Below are positions 18,255 through 26,734 of a stretch of DNA of 64,000 bases, piece after piece (the first letter of the stretch is position 1; each line of letters opens with the position of its first letter). A program made the translations under genes and the position numbers. The DNA lies in assembly GCF_024806495.1 (NCBI RefSeq), contig NZ_JANUFF010000003.1, forward strand, positions 62,001 to 126,000, read 5' to 3'. The notes beneath the pieces are model-generated. The model searched no databases, was not told the origin of the DNA, and saw only the letters and a program-made list of their open reading frames with translations. Source of the stretch: Chryseobacterium sp. JUb7. Its GTDB lineage: Bacteria > Bacteroidota > Bacteroidia > Flavobacteriales > Weeksellaceae.

Positions 18255-18393
18255 ATTTGTAAAATAGGCTAAGCAATAGGAATAAAGTTATTTATTGAGA
18301 ATACAAATGTTTTAAGCATAAACTTAAAAATCATAAAATTTCCTATAAAAACTAAGTTTTGATTTTTTATATCAAAAAATTTAGCATAAAAAC

Positions 18394-18401
18394 TATCTTT
18401 G
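18394..18401 (+). promoter_or_regulatory. -7 element (TATCTTTG) of the sulfatase gene
   Basis: Exact TAnnTTTG match followed by CGGG, 28 bases before the start codon at 18430. Confidence 0.6.
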
Positions 18402-18429
18402 CGGGAAATTTAATATACAGTTAAAACAA

Positions 18430-20508
18430 ATGTTCCCAAAAAAAATAAAACCTTTTCTTTACTTAGGAGTTTTTTATCTTCTTATTTCGTTTATCCTAAG
18501 AATCATATTCCTTTTTCATCCTATTACAACGGCACACTTAGGATTTTTACATATTCTGAAGGTTTTATCCATTGGTATGGTAAATGATTCCTTTGTATTC
18601 GTTTTGACCTGTCCGTTTCTGGCATTTTATTTTTTATTTCTATCTAATTCAAAATATCAAAAACCTTACGGATATATAATTTTAGGGATATTATCATTAC
18701 TATTTTTATACATTCTTTTAATTCCAAATAATATCTTCAAACAATATGGCGGCTCTATTGCTGAGATTGCATTAGCATTTATCGGGTTAAAAATTATTTT
18801 CTTCGGACTGATGCTATTTCTACCTGAAAAAAGGCTCAAAATCAGAAACATTCTTTATTTCATTACCCTATTTTTATATGTTTTATTGATCGTTTTCAAT
18901 GCCGTTAGCGAATACTTCTTTTATAATGAATTTGGACTGCGATATAATTTCATTGCCGTAGATTATCTTATCTATACCAATGAAGTTATCGGCAATATTA
19001 TGGAGAGCTACCCGGTCGTTCCTTTATTTTTGACCATCCTTGCTGTGACAAGCGCTATAACCCTTTATATTTATAGAAAAACAAGACAAGAACTTCTTGA
19101 TCTACCTAATATAAAACAAAAGATTTTATTGCTTGGTTCATTCGTTATCTTAATGGCAATCAGTTTATTTGCTTTAAGTTTTACTACAAAAATCAAATCA
19201 TGTAACGTTTTTGAAGAAGAAATTCAGGCCAACGGGCTGCCAAAATTTTACTGGGCCTTCACGCATAATGAACTTGACTATTTCCAATTTTACCCGGTAT
19301 CAGATCAGAAAACTGCAGAAAAACAATTTTTACAACAGTATTCTCCTTCAGCTTTAAGCAGAGAAGTTACCGCTGATCAGCCTGAAATAAAGAAAAATGT
19401 AGTTCTTATTTCCGTGGAAAGTTTATCTGCCGATTATCTTGAACATTATGGCAATACAGAAAAGATCACTCCTTTTTTAGATAGCCTAGCAGATCGTTCA
19501 TTGCTATTTACCAATCTGTATGCTACAGGGAACAGAACAGTTCGTGGTCTGGAAGCATTAACGCTTTGTATTCCTCCAACAGCAGGCGAAAGTATTATTA
19601 AAAGAGAAAATAATAAGAAGAAATTTACTACGGGCAGCGTATTCAAATCAAAAGGTTATGATGTAAAGTTCCTGTACGGCGGGTACAGTTATTTTGACAA
19701 TATGCAGGATTTCTACGCCGGAAACGGATATGGAATTGTTGATCGTAATAATTTCAAACCGGAAGAAATTAGTTTTGCAAATGTTTGGGGCGTTGCCGAT
19801 GAAGATATGGCAAAAAAAGCGATTCAAACCATGAATACCGAAGCTAAAAGCGGAAAACCGTTCTTCAATCATTGGATGACTGTTTCCAATCACCGCCCGT
19901 TCACATATCCGGAAGGCAGAATAGATATTCCCGGAAATGTAAAATCAAGAGAGGGAGGTGTAAAATACACCGATTATTCCCTGAGAAAGTTTTTTGAAAT
20001 GGCAAAAAAGCAGGAATGGTACAAGAATACAGTCTTCATTATCATTGCAGACCATTGTGCTTCTAGTGCAGGAGATACAGAATTACCAATGGATAAATAC
20101 AGAATTCCGGCTCTTATTTTTTCTGAAGGATTTATTAAACCTCAAAAATTCACAAAACTGATGTCACAGATAGATGTTATGCCTACTCTTTTTGGCTTGC
20201 TGAATTTTAATTATCAATCCAAATTTTTAGGACAGGATGTTTTCAGTAAAGAATTTCAGCCAAAAGCCTACGTGGCCACCTATGAGGATCTTGGGTTTAT
20301 AAAAGACAATTATTTAACGGTCATTTCTCCTGTAAAAAAGGTGAAGCAGTATTCATTATCTCAACAGCCATCGAAATTGTCCCCGGATTTCAATATATAT
20401 TATGATGAGAAATATCTGAAAAAACAAAACCAGAATCTGGTCAATGAAACAATATCTGCTTATCAGTCTACATCATATTGGGTGAAAACCAACCAGCTTA
20501 ATCGCTAA
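18430..20508 (+). CDS. LTA synthase-family sulfatase (phosphoglycerol transferase-like)
   Basis: The 692-residue membrane enzyme has five N-terminal transmembrane helices (within residues 8-255) and a periplasmic alkaline-phosphatase-superfamily domain (about 320-650). The metal-site opening is VVLISVESLSADYLEHYG, the nucleophile is Thr370 in GNRTVRG, and further family segments are FLYGGYSYFDNM, NHWMTVSNHRPF and FIIIADHCASSAG. Gram-positive relatives polymerise lipoteichoic acid; Gram-negative relatives (OpgB/EptA-like) modify glycans or lipids with phosphoglycerol or phosphoethanolamine, which is the likelier role here. It is monocistronic. Confidence 0.88.
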   Translation: MFPKKIKPFLYLGVFYLLISFILRIIFLFHPITTAHLGFLHILKVLSIGMVNDSFVFVLTCPFLAFYFLFLSNSKYQKPYGYIILGILSLLFLYILLIPNNIFKQYGGSIAEIALAFIGLKIIFFGLMLFLPEKRLKIRNILYFITLFLYVLLIVFNAVSEYFFYNEFGLRYNFIAVDYLIYTNEVIGNIMESYPVVPLFLTILAVTSAITLYIYRKTRQELLDLPNIKQKILLLGSFVILMAISLFALSFTTKIKSCNVFEEEIQANGLPKFYWAFTHNELDYFQFYPVSDQKTAEKQFLQQYSPSALSREVTADQPEIKKNVVLISVESLSADYLEHYGNTEKITPFLDSLADRSLLFTNLYATGNRTVRGLEALTLCIPPTAGESIIKRENNKKKFTTGSVFKSKGYDVKFLYGGYSYFDNMQDFYAGNGYGIVDRNNFKPEEISFANVWGVADEDMAKKAIQTMNTEAKSGKPFFNHWMTVSNHRPFTYPEGRIDIPGNVKSREGGVKYTDYSLRKFFEMAKKQEWYKNTVFIIIADHCASSAGDTELPMDKYRIPALIFSEGFIKPQKFTKLMSQIDVMPTLFGLLNFNYQSKFLGQDVFSKEFQPKAYVATYEDLGFIKDNYLTVISPVKKVKQYSLSQQPSKLSPDFNIYYDEKYLKKQNQNLVNETISAYQSTSYWVKTNQLNR

Positions 20509-20586
20509 TTTCTTGTAAAAATTATTTTGTCCTTTCGAAAAAAGTAAGCATTAAATTTTTAAATTTACATACAAAAATTACAAACT

Positions 20587-21441
20587 ATGAAATGGACAGA
20601 CGACAGAAGCGGTAATGTAGAAGACAGGCGAGGCTTGGGCGGCGGTGCCGTTGTAGGTGGAGGTCTTGGAACTCTTATTATTGCTGCCATTATATTTTTT
20701 CTCGGAGGAGATCCATCTTCGATTCTTTCTTCGGGCAATGCAGGAAGTAATACTGCCAGTACTGAGCAAAGAGATTTAACGCCGGACGAGCTTAAAATCC
20801 GGGAATTTGTACAGATGATCACTGCCGAAAACGAAGAGACCTGGACAAAAATTTTTGCTGAAAACGGAATGAAATACAGTCCCGCAAAGGTGGTCTTATT
20901 CGAAAGTACGACACAGTCCGGTTGTGGAACCGCTCAGTCAGCAATGGGACCATTCTACTGTCCGGCAGATCATAAAGTGTATATGGATATGAGCTTCTTT
21001 AAAGAACTTCAGTCAAGATTCGGAGCTAAGGTTACGGAATTTACCATTGCCTATGTTATGGCTCATGAGATGGGACATCATGTTCAGAATCTTTTAGGCG
21101 TTTTAGAAGAAACCAATAAAGCTAGAACAAGCGGAAATTATTCTGAAGCACAGCTCAATAAAGTATCAGTAGCTACAGAATTACAGGCTGACTTCTACGC
21201 CGGAGTATGGGCAAAGCAAACAGACAGCAGAGAACATTTTCTGGAGCCCGGAGACATCGATGCAGCTATTAACGCTGCTGAAGCTGTGGGAGATGACAAT
21301 ATCCAGAAAAGATCCCAAGGATATGTAAATCAGGAAAGCTTTACACACGGTTCATCTGCTCAGCGTAAAGAATGGTTCATGAAAGGATATAACTCTGGAG
21401 ACATCAGACAAGGTGATACTTTCAACCAGCTTTTGAAATAA
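20587..21441 (+). CDS. Putative neutral zinc metallopeptidase (YpfJ family)
   Basis: The 284-residue protein has the family N-terminus MKWTDDRSGNVEDRRG, a Gly-rich stretch leading into one transmembrane helix (about 24-40), and a metallopeptidase-like domain with HEMGHH (His160, Glu161, His164). Cysteines at SGCGTAQSAMGPFYCP are also conserved in the family. The C-terminal part includes ATELQADFYAGVWA, which would supply the third metal ligand. Its substrate is unknown. A near-consensus -7 (TAAATTTA, 20560-20567) lies upstream and a terminator follows. Confidence 0.9.
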   Translation: MKWTDDRSGNVEDRRGLGGGAVVGGGLGTLIIAAIIFFLGGDPSSILSSGNAGSNTASTEQRDLTPDELKIREFVQMITAENEETWTKIFAENGMKYSPAKVVLFESTTQSGCGTAQSAMGPFYCPADHKVYMDMSFFKELQSRFGAKVTEFTIAYVMAHEMGHHVQNLLGVLEETNKARTSGNYSEAQLNKVSVATELQADFYAGVWAKQTDSREHFLEPGDIDAAINAAEAVGDDNIQKRSQGYVNQESFTHGSSAQRKEWFMKGYNSGDIRQGDTFNQLLK

Positions 21442-21460
21442 TAAGAAAATAATATATCAC

Positions 21461-21496
21461 AAACCCCCGAAGAGATCTTCAGGGGTTTATTTTTTA
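21461..21496 (+). terminator. Rho-independent terminator of the metallopeptidase gene
   Basis: AAACCCC (21461-21467) pairs with GGGGTTT (21482-21488), with an inner GAAGA/TCTTC stem, followed by a T-rich tract that overlaps the end of the converging GLPGLI gene. Confidence 0.78.
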
Positions 21497-22354
21497 TTGC
21501 AATTCGATGGGGTTACTGTTTTTCTTTGCTTCATCTTTCACCCTCTCTTCCATTCTTTTTTTCATATCTGCCGGATTTTGATTTCCTCCGCGGCCTCCGC
21601 CTCCACGGTTTCCACCACTACCCATAACCCGGGTTTGAGAAAAACCTCCTCCGCCACCTTGGCTCATAAAAGACATTGGATCTTTTTTAAATTTTTCCTG
21701 TTGTTTTATAAAATCTGTTCTTTTTACTTTGATGGTATTTCCAAACTGATTCAAACCAGCTATTTCCGGAATTTTATAATTTTTCATTAAATCAAAAGAA
21801 TAATCTCCCTGAGCATCCTCCACTTTTACAATTAATCCCGGAAGACCTCCAAACTTATACGGTCCATCCTGATAGGGCAGATCTGTTGTAAACCATGCGG
21901 TCCATTTTCTCCCTCCAAAGTCTGTTTCTGCTTTCTGAACTTTATATTCACCGATTTTTGTTGTTTCAGAAGAAATTTTCCAATTAAGAGGTCTGTCTTC
22001 TTCATAAGTATAAACGTCTCTGCCGATTCTGTCTTTAAAAAGAGTTTTTTGATTAGTTCTGTCTTTTTCAACAGAATAATTAATATTAGATCTTAACTCT
22101 TCCATTTGTTCCCTGTTGAAACCTCTTCCTCCTCCACTCTGAAAATTTTTCTGCATAATGGAATCTCTTTTAAATCTGTTTTCAGAATAAAAAAGAGATT
22201 TTTCCTGTGAAATATCTAAATAAGCATTTTCTGTTTTTATATCATTCTTATTTGCTGCATCCGATTTCATCGTAACCTGATACACAAACCTGTTTGTTTG
22301 TGCAAAAGCAGTCTGTATGAATAATGCTAGAGCAATGATTCCTATTTTTTTCAT
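21494..22354 (-). CDS. GLPGLI family secreted protein (downstream copy)
   Basis: The 286-residue secreted protein has a signal peptide ending in QTAFAQT and the family-defining GPYKFGGLPGLIVKVEDAQGDYSFDL. RPLNWKI and GGRKWTAWFTTDLPYQDGPY are also typical. After the family core comes a Gly/Arg/Asn-rich segment (residues of about 232-260, with runs such as GGGGRGG), and the protein ends in a Lys/Glu-rich helix and NPIELQ. The function of the family is unknown; it is confined largely to Bacteroidota. It starts 10 bases after the upstream paralogue and is probably co-transcribed with it. Confidence 0.9.
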   Translation of the reverse strand: MKKIGIIALALFIQTAFAQTNRFVYQVTMKSDAANKNDIKTENAYLDISQEKSLFYSENRFKRDSIMQKNFQSGGGRGFNREQMEELRSNINYSVEKDRTNQKTLFKDRIGRDVYTYEEDRPLNWKISSETTKIGEYKVQKAETDFGGRKWTAWFTTDLPYQDGPYKFGGLPGLIVKVEDAQGDYSFDLMKNYKIPEIAGLNQFGNTIKVKRTDFIKQQEKFKKDPMSFMSQGGGGGFSQTRVMGSGGNRGGGGRGGNQNPADMKKRMEERVKDEAKKNSNPIELQ

Positions 22355-22364
22355 TATATATATT

Positions 22365-23303
22365 TTATTTTAATTCAATTGGATTTTCGCTCATACTAAC
22401 TCTCATCGAAGTATTTTTCGAGCCCATATTTGGCATTGACATCATATCATTTCCGTCCGTTCCCATTCCTCTATCATTCATTCCTGCTCCGCCCCGATGA
22501 CTATCGCCCTGCATACCTCCCATGCCACCAACATGTTTTCCCTGTCCACCTCTGAAACCGGACATCCCGTTTCCGGACATGCTTCTTGTATTTTTTGCAA
22601 ATTCAAGTTCTAAAGCTGCTTTATCTCCGTTAAAACCAAGTCTTGTACTTTGCTTTGCATCAGGACTTATCGGTTCTTCAAAAGCATTCGGAATGATTAT
22701 TTTTTTAATAAGATCGAATTTATAATCTCCTTTATCGTCTTCCAGTTTCACAATCAGTCCCGGTAATCCCGAGAATTTATAGGGTCCGTCGGAAATATTG
22801 ATATCTTTTGTAAACCAGGCTGTCCAAAGTCTGCCTCCGAAATCAGCAACAGCTTTTTGGGCAGGATAACCATTTTGCTTTTCAACATCATTTGTTATTT
22901 TCCACGATATCGGACGGTCCTCCTGATAATAAATTTGCTTTCCTGCAACTCTGTCATAGTAATAAACCTTCTGCTCAGGAATATGTTTAGTGATAAAATA
23001 TTCGAAAAAAGTAGGCTCAGTATATTTTTTTCTGCCTGGCCCTGAGAAATCCTTCTCTCTTTTTTTATTTTCTTTTTTTTCTTCAGGTTTAAAAGATGCA
23101 AACAAAGAATCTTTTATTAATTTATTTTCACTGATAAATAATGATCTGCTTCCTTTAATATCCAGAAATGTTTTTTCCGTTTTAAGACTCACCAGATTAA
23201 TGGAATCCGGATTTACAGAAGTCTCATAAATATACCTTGTCGTCTGCCCGTAGGAGCTTGTTAATAAAAACAATACAAAAAAAATAATCAATTTCTGTTT
23301 CAC
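22365..23303 (-). CDS. GLPGLI family secreted protein (upstream copy)
   Basis: The 312-residue paralogue of the neighbouring gene has a signal peptide ending near SSYGQT, then the GPYKFSGLPGLIVKLEDDKGDYKFDL signature and GGRLWTAWFTKDINISDGPY. It carries an extra Lys/Glu-rich insert (about 72-92) and a C-terminal Gly/Met-rich stretch (about 240-295) containing MGGMQG, GMNDRGMG and MMSMPNMG, and ends NPIELK. The end and core match the second copy closely, while the Gly-rich parts differ (Met here, Arg/Asn there). A -7 element lies at 23338-23345. Confidence 0.9.
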   Translation of the reverse strand: MKQKLIIFFVLFLLTSSYGQTTRYIYETSVNPDSINLVSLKTEKTFLDIKGSRSLFISENKLIKDSLFASFKPEEKKENKKREKDFSGPGRKKYTEPTFFEYFITKHIPEQKVYYYDRVAGKQIYYQEDRPISWKITNDVEKQNGYPAQKAVADFGGRLWTAWFTKDINISDGPYKFSGLPGLIVKLEDDKGDYKFDLIKKIIIPNAFEEPISPDAKQSTRLGFNGDKAALELEFAKNTRSMSGNGMSGFRGGQGKHVGGMGGMQGDSHRGGAGMNDRGMGTDGNDMMSMPNMGSKNTSMRVSMSENPIELK

Positions 23304-23337
23304 AGTTAATTTTTTTAAATAGATAAAAAATACCCCT

Positions 23338-23345
23338 CAAAGTTA
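23338..23345 (-). promoter_or_regulatory. -7 element of the GLPGLI gene pair
   Basis: TAACTTTG on the minus strand, an exact TAnnTTTG match 34 bases before the start of the upstream GLPGLI gene. No clear -33 box. Confidence 0.5.
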
Positions 23346-23459
23346 AATCAAAAACGGAGTTTGCAGATTTCAAGAGGAAAATTTATATAAAATTAACATT
23401 AACAATCATCTTTATGATAATCTTACTATGAACAGAATCATTAAAATAGATATCTTCAA

Positions 23460-23491
23460 TTTGAGATTGCGGAAATTAGTTCGTATTTTTG
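23460..23491 (+). promoter_or_regulatory. Promoter of the suf cluster
   Basis: TTTG (23460-23463), a 20-base spacer, and TATTTTTG (23484-23491), 28 bases before the sufA start codon. Confidence 0.7.
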
Positions 23492-23519
23492 CATAATTAA
23501 ATCATTCTAAATAAATACA

Positions 23520-23849
23520 ATGATAAAAGTATCTGATCAAGCAAAAGCAAAAGCCATCCAACTGATGACAGAAGATGGGTTTAAGCCTTTTGAAGACTAT
23601 ATAAGAGTTGGGGTAAAAAGTGGAGGATGCTCTGGATTAGAATATGTTTTGAAGTTTGACAACGAAAAAACAGACACTGATCAAATTTTTGAAGACAATG
23701 ACATCAAAATTATTGTAGATAAAAAATCTATCCTCTATCTGGCAGGAACAGTTCTTGAATATTCAGGAGGTTTAAATGGGAAAGGATTTGTTTTTAACAA
23801 TCCTAATGCATCCAGAACATGTGGATGTGGAGAAAGTTTTTCTTTGTAG
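23520..23849 (+). CDS. sufA: A-type Fe-S cluster carrier protein (SufA/IscA/HesB family)
   Basis: The 109-residue protein carries the three family cysteines: one in GGCSGLEY (about residue 38) and two in the C-terminal RTCGCGESF. A-type carriers accept an Fe-S cluster from the SufBCD scaffold and hand it to target proteins. It is the first gene of the suf cluster, preceded by a well-formed promoter. An 81-base gap containing short repeats separates it from sufB. Confidence 0.93.
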   Translation: MIKVSDQAKAKAIQLMTEDGFKPFEDYIRVGVKSGGCSGLEYVLKFDNEKTDTDQIFEDNDIKIIVDKKSILYLAGTVLEYSGGLNGKGFVFNNPNASRTCGCGESFSL

Positions 23850-23854
23850 AAAAG

Positions 23855-23922
23855 ACATTAGATGCCGGATCTCAGAGGTCGGAACCAATCTGAAATCTGA
23901 GATCTATCATCTGAAATCTAAA
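23855..23922. repeat. Short intergenic repeat between sufA and sufB
   Basis: The gap contains two copies of ATCTGAAATCT, interleaved with GAGATCTAT and an upstream GGATCTCAGAGGTC, so the words ATCTGA, TCTGAGATC and their complements recur. It looks like a decayed member of a dispersed simple-repeat family rather than a gene or promoter. Dispersal in the genome cannot be tested from one window. Confidence 0.5.
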
Positions 23923-23930
23923 AAAAAATA

Positions 23931-25379
23931 ATGAGTAAATATACTGAAGACGATTTAAGAGTCGATCTAGAAAATAAAAAATACGAATTCGGCTGGGAAA
24001 CCAAAATTGATTACGAAGATTTCCCGACGGGTTTAAATGAAGATATTGTCCGTGCGATTTCCGCTAAAAAAGAGGAGCCGGAATGGATGACAGAATGGCG
24101 TTTGGAATCTTTCAAGATCTGGAAAAAAATGGTGGAGCCGGAATGGGCAAATATCAAATATGAAAAACCGGATTTCCAGGCAATTAAATATTACGCTGCT
24201 CCAAAAGCAAAACCAGAGCTGGAAAGCTTAGATGAGGTGGATCCTGAATTATTGGCAACTTTTGCAAAATTAGGAATCAATATCGAGGAACAAAAAAGAC
24301 TTTCAGGAGTTGCTGTGGATATCGTAATAGACTCAGTTTCTGTAAAGACAACTTTTCAGGACACATTAATGGAAAAAGGAATTATTTTCTGTTCCATTTC
24401 CGAGGCTATTAAAAACCACCCTGATTTAGTAAGAAAATATCTTGGAAAAGTAGTTCCTAGAGGAGATAATTTTTATTCAGCACTTAATTCCGCAGTATTT
24501 TCTGACGGAAGTTTCTGCTATATTCCAAAAGGCGTAAGATGTCCTATGGAACTTTCTACTTATTTCCGTATCAATCAAGCAGGTACAGGTCAGTTTGAGA
24601 GAACACTTGTGATTGCAGATGAAGGAAGTTATGTTTCTTATTTAGAAGGCTGTACAGCACCATCGAGAGACGAAAACCAGCTTCACGCTGCCGTTGTTGA
24701 GTTAATTGCGATGGATAATGCTGAAATTAAATATTCAACAGTACAAAACTGGTATCCGGGGAATGAAGAAGGAAAAGGTGGAGTTTTCAATTTTGTAACG
24801 AAAAGAGGACTTTGTGAAAGAAACGCCAAAATCTCCTGGACTCAGGTGGAAACAGGTTCTGCTGTAACCTGGAAATATCCGTCTTGTATTTTGAAAGGTG
24901 ATAACTCAATCGGTGAGTTCTACTCTATCGCTGTGACGAACAATCACCAATATGCAGATACAGGAACAAAAATGATCCACATCGGAAAAAATACGAAATC
25001 AACAATTATTTCTAAAGGTATTTCTGCCGGAAAATCTCAGAATTCATACAGAGGTCTGGTAAAAGTGATGCCGACTGCAAAAGGAGCAAGAAACTTCTCC
25101 CAGTGTGATTCTTTGTTGATGGGTAATGAATGTGGAGCACATACTTTCCCTTATATCGAAATCAAAGACCCGACTGCTCAGCTGGAGCATGAAGCAACAA
25201 CTTCAAAAATCGGAGAAGATCAGATTTTCTACTGTAACCAAAGAGGAATCGATACGGAAAGAGCAATTGCTTTGATCGTAAATGGTTTCAGTAAAGAAGT
25301 TTTAAATAAACTACCAATGGAATTTGCTATTGAAGCTCAGAAGTTATTGGAAATTTCATTAGAAGGCTCTGTAGGATAA
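23931..25379 (+). CDS. sufB: Fe-S cluster assembly scaffold SufB
   Basis: The 482-residue protein is the core of the SufBC2D complex on which Fe-S clusters are assembled. It shows the SufB/SufD beta-helix core with family segments [86 protein letters not shown] and the C-terminal [21 protein letters not shown]. Length is normal. It is followed after 11 bases by the hydroxyisourate hydrolase gene instead of sufC. Confidence 0.96.
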   Translation: MSKYTEDDLRVDLENKKYEFGWETKIDYEDFPTGLNEDIVRAISAKKEEPEWMTEWRLESFKIWKKMVEPEWANIKYEKPDFQAIKYYAAPKAKPELESLDEVDPELLATFAKLGINIEEQKRLSGVAVDIVIDSVSVKTTFQDTLMEKGIIFCSISEAIKNHPDLVRKYLGKVVPRGDNFYSALNSAVFSDGSFCYIPKGVRCPMELSTYFRINQAGTGQFERTLVIADEGSYVSYLEGCTAPSRDENQLHAAVVELIAMDNAEIKYSTVQNWYPGNEEGKGGVFNFVTKRGLCERNAKISWTQVETGSAVTWKYPSCILKGDNSIGEFYSIAVTNNHQYADTGTKMIHIGKNTKSTIISKGISAGKSQNSYRGLVKVMPTAKGARNFSQCDSLLMGNECGAHTFPYIEIKDPTAQLEHEATTSKIGEDQIFYCNQRGIDTERAIALIVNGFSKEVLNKLPMEFAIEAQKLLEISLEGSVG

Positions 25380-25390
25380 TTTAAATAAAA

Positions 25391-25819
25391 ATGATGAAGA
25401 CGGCGATGAAAAAATTTTTAGTAGTATTTTTTGGAGTTTTATTTTTGAGTCTTTCGGCTCAGGAAAAAGGGAGTTTTCAGGTTTCCAGCCATATTTTAGA
25501 TATTTCTGAGGGGCATCCTGCAGGAAATGTAAATGTAGAATTGGAAAAATATAATGAAAGTACCAGACAATGGGTTTCTTTAAGTAAAAAACAAACCGAC
25601 AGCAATGGCAGAATTGGGGATTTTTTACCTTATTCAAAAGGAACCGAAAACAACGGAAAATACAAACTGATTTTCTTCACAGGAGATTATTATAAAAGTA
25701 AAAAAATAGATAGCTTCTATCCGTATATTGAGATTATATTCCAGATCAAAGATAATCAGCATTATCATGTGCCCATTTCTTTATCACCTTTTGGATACTC
25801 TACATACAGAGGAAGTTAA
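25391..25819 (+). CDS. Secreted 5-hydroxyisourate hydrolase (transthyretin-like)
   Basis: The 142-residue protein is a transthyretin-fold enzyme that opens 5-hydroxyisourate, the product of urate oxidation, on the way to allantoin. Family residues are His34 in SSHILD, Arg74 in SNGRIGD, HYHVP (His124 and His126), and the C-terminal YSTYRGS tetrapeptide YRGS. A signal peptide (hydrophobic 8-21, SLSAQ) places it in the periplasm. The alternative start at ATG 25406 gives a more standard signal peptide. It lies inside the suf cluster between sufB and sufC, with no other urate gene nearby. Because the Tyr-Arg-Gly-Ser ending is intact, I favour an active enzyme over a general transthyretin-like protein. 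Confidence 0.88.
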   Translation: MMKTAMKKFLVVFFGVLFLSLSAQEKGSFQVSSHILDISEGHPAGNVNVELEKYNESTRQWVSLSKKQTDSNGRIGDFLPYSKGTENNGKYKLIFFTGDYYKSKKIDSFYPYIEIIFQIKDNQHYHVPISLSPFGYSTYRGS

Positions 25820-25848
25820 TAAAATTTAAAAAGAAAAAGTTTTAACGA

Positions 25849-26592
25849 ATGTTAGAAATAAAAAACTTGCACGCCAAAATTGAAGATGGCGCAGAAATTT
25901 TAAAAGGTATCAATCTTGAAATAAAGCCAGGTGAAGTTCATGCCATTATGGGACCGAACGGAGCCGGAAAATCTACACTTTCTTCTGTTATTGCAGGAAA
26001 AGAAGATTATGAGGTTACAGACGGAGAAATCATTTTCGGAGGTGAAAATATCATCGAGGATGCTCCTGAAGACAGAGCTCACAAAGGAATTTTCCTTTCT
26101 TTTCAATATCCGGTAGAAATTCCGGGAGTTTCTGTGACGAATTTCATCAAAGCTGCGATGAACGAAAACAGAAAAGCAAAAGGATTATCCGAAATGCCTG
26201 CAAAAGAGATGCTGGCTTTAATTCGTGAGAAATCCGAGCAATTGGGGATCAAAAAAGACTTCCTTTCAAGATCATTAAACGAAGGTTTTTCGGGAGGTGA
26301 AAAGAAAAGAAACGAGATTTTCCAGATGATGATGCTAGATCCAAAACTGGCTATTCTTGATGAAACAGATTCAGGATTGGACATCGATGCATTGAGAATC
26401 GTTGCAGACGGCGTAAATGCTTTCAAAAATGAAGGAAATGCAGTTCTTTTGATTACGCACTATCAGAGATTGCTTAATTATATTCAACCTGACTTCGTTC
26501 ACGTTTTAGCAAATGGAAAAATCATCAAGACCGGTGATAAATCTCTTGCCTTAGAGCTTGAAGAAAAAGGGTACGACTGGCTTCTTAACTAA
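25849..26592 (+). CDS. sufC: Fe-S assembly ATPase SufC
   Basis: The 247-residue ABC-type ATPase of the SufBC2D scaffold drives conformational change during cluster assembly. The Walker A motif is GPNGAGKSTLS (about 35-45), the ABC signature is LNEGFSGGEKKRNEI, and the Walker B region is DPKLAILDETDSGLD. The switch histidine is in VLLITHYQRLL. SufC lacks membrane segments and is a soluble ABC protein. It lies 29 bases after the hydroxyisourate hydrolase gene and 142 bases before sufD, the latter gap being filled by a palindromic repeat. Confidence 0.96.
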   Translation: MLEIKNLHAKIEDGAEILKGINLEIKPGEVHAIMGPNGAGKSTLSSVIAGKEDYEVTDGEIIFGGENIIEDAPEDRAHKGIFLSFQYPVEIPGVSVTNFIKAAMNENRKAKGLSEMPAKEMLALIREKSEQLGIKKDFLSRSLNEGFSGGEKKRNEIFQMMMLDPKLAILDETDSGLDIDALRIVADGVNAFKNEGNAVLLITHYQRLLNYIQPDFVHVLANGKIIKTGDKSLALELEEKGYDWLLN

Positions 26593-26630
26593 GGAGAAAT
26601 CCGATTATTTCAGAGATTAAAAATGTCTCG

Positions 26631-26708
26631 TTGTCATTCTGAATGAGACGAGATGAATGAAGAATCTCTAATAATAAAAATTAGATTCCTCGTTCATGGG
26701 AATGACAA
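26631..26708. repeat. REP-like palindromic element between sufC and sufD
   Basis: The ends are a perfect inverted repeat, TTGTCATTC (26631-26639) and GAATGACAA (26700-26708). Inside, GAATGAAGAATCT and AGATTCCTCGTTCA are also nearly complementary, so the whole element folds into a long imperfect hairpin. The core GTCATTCTGAATGA...GAAGAATCT resembles dispersed intergenic repeats known from Bacteroidota genomes. It fills most of the 142-base sufC-sufD gap. Confidence 0.65.
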
Positions 26709-26734
26709 TATTTTAGCTCAAATAAAAAGAAAAA

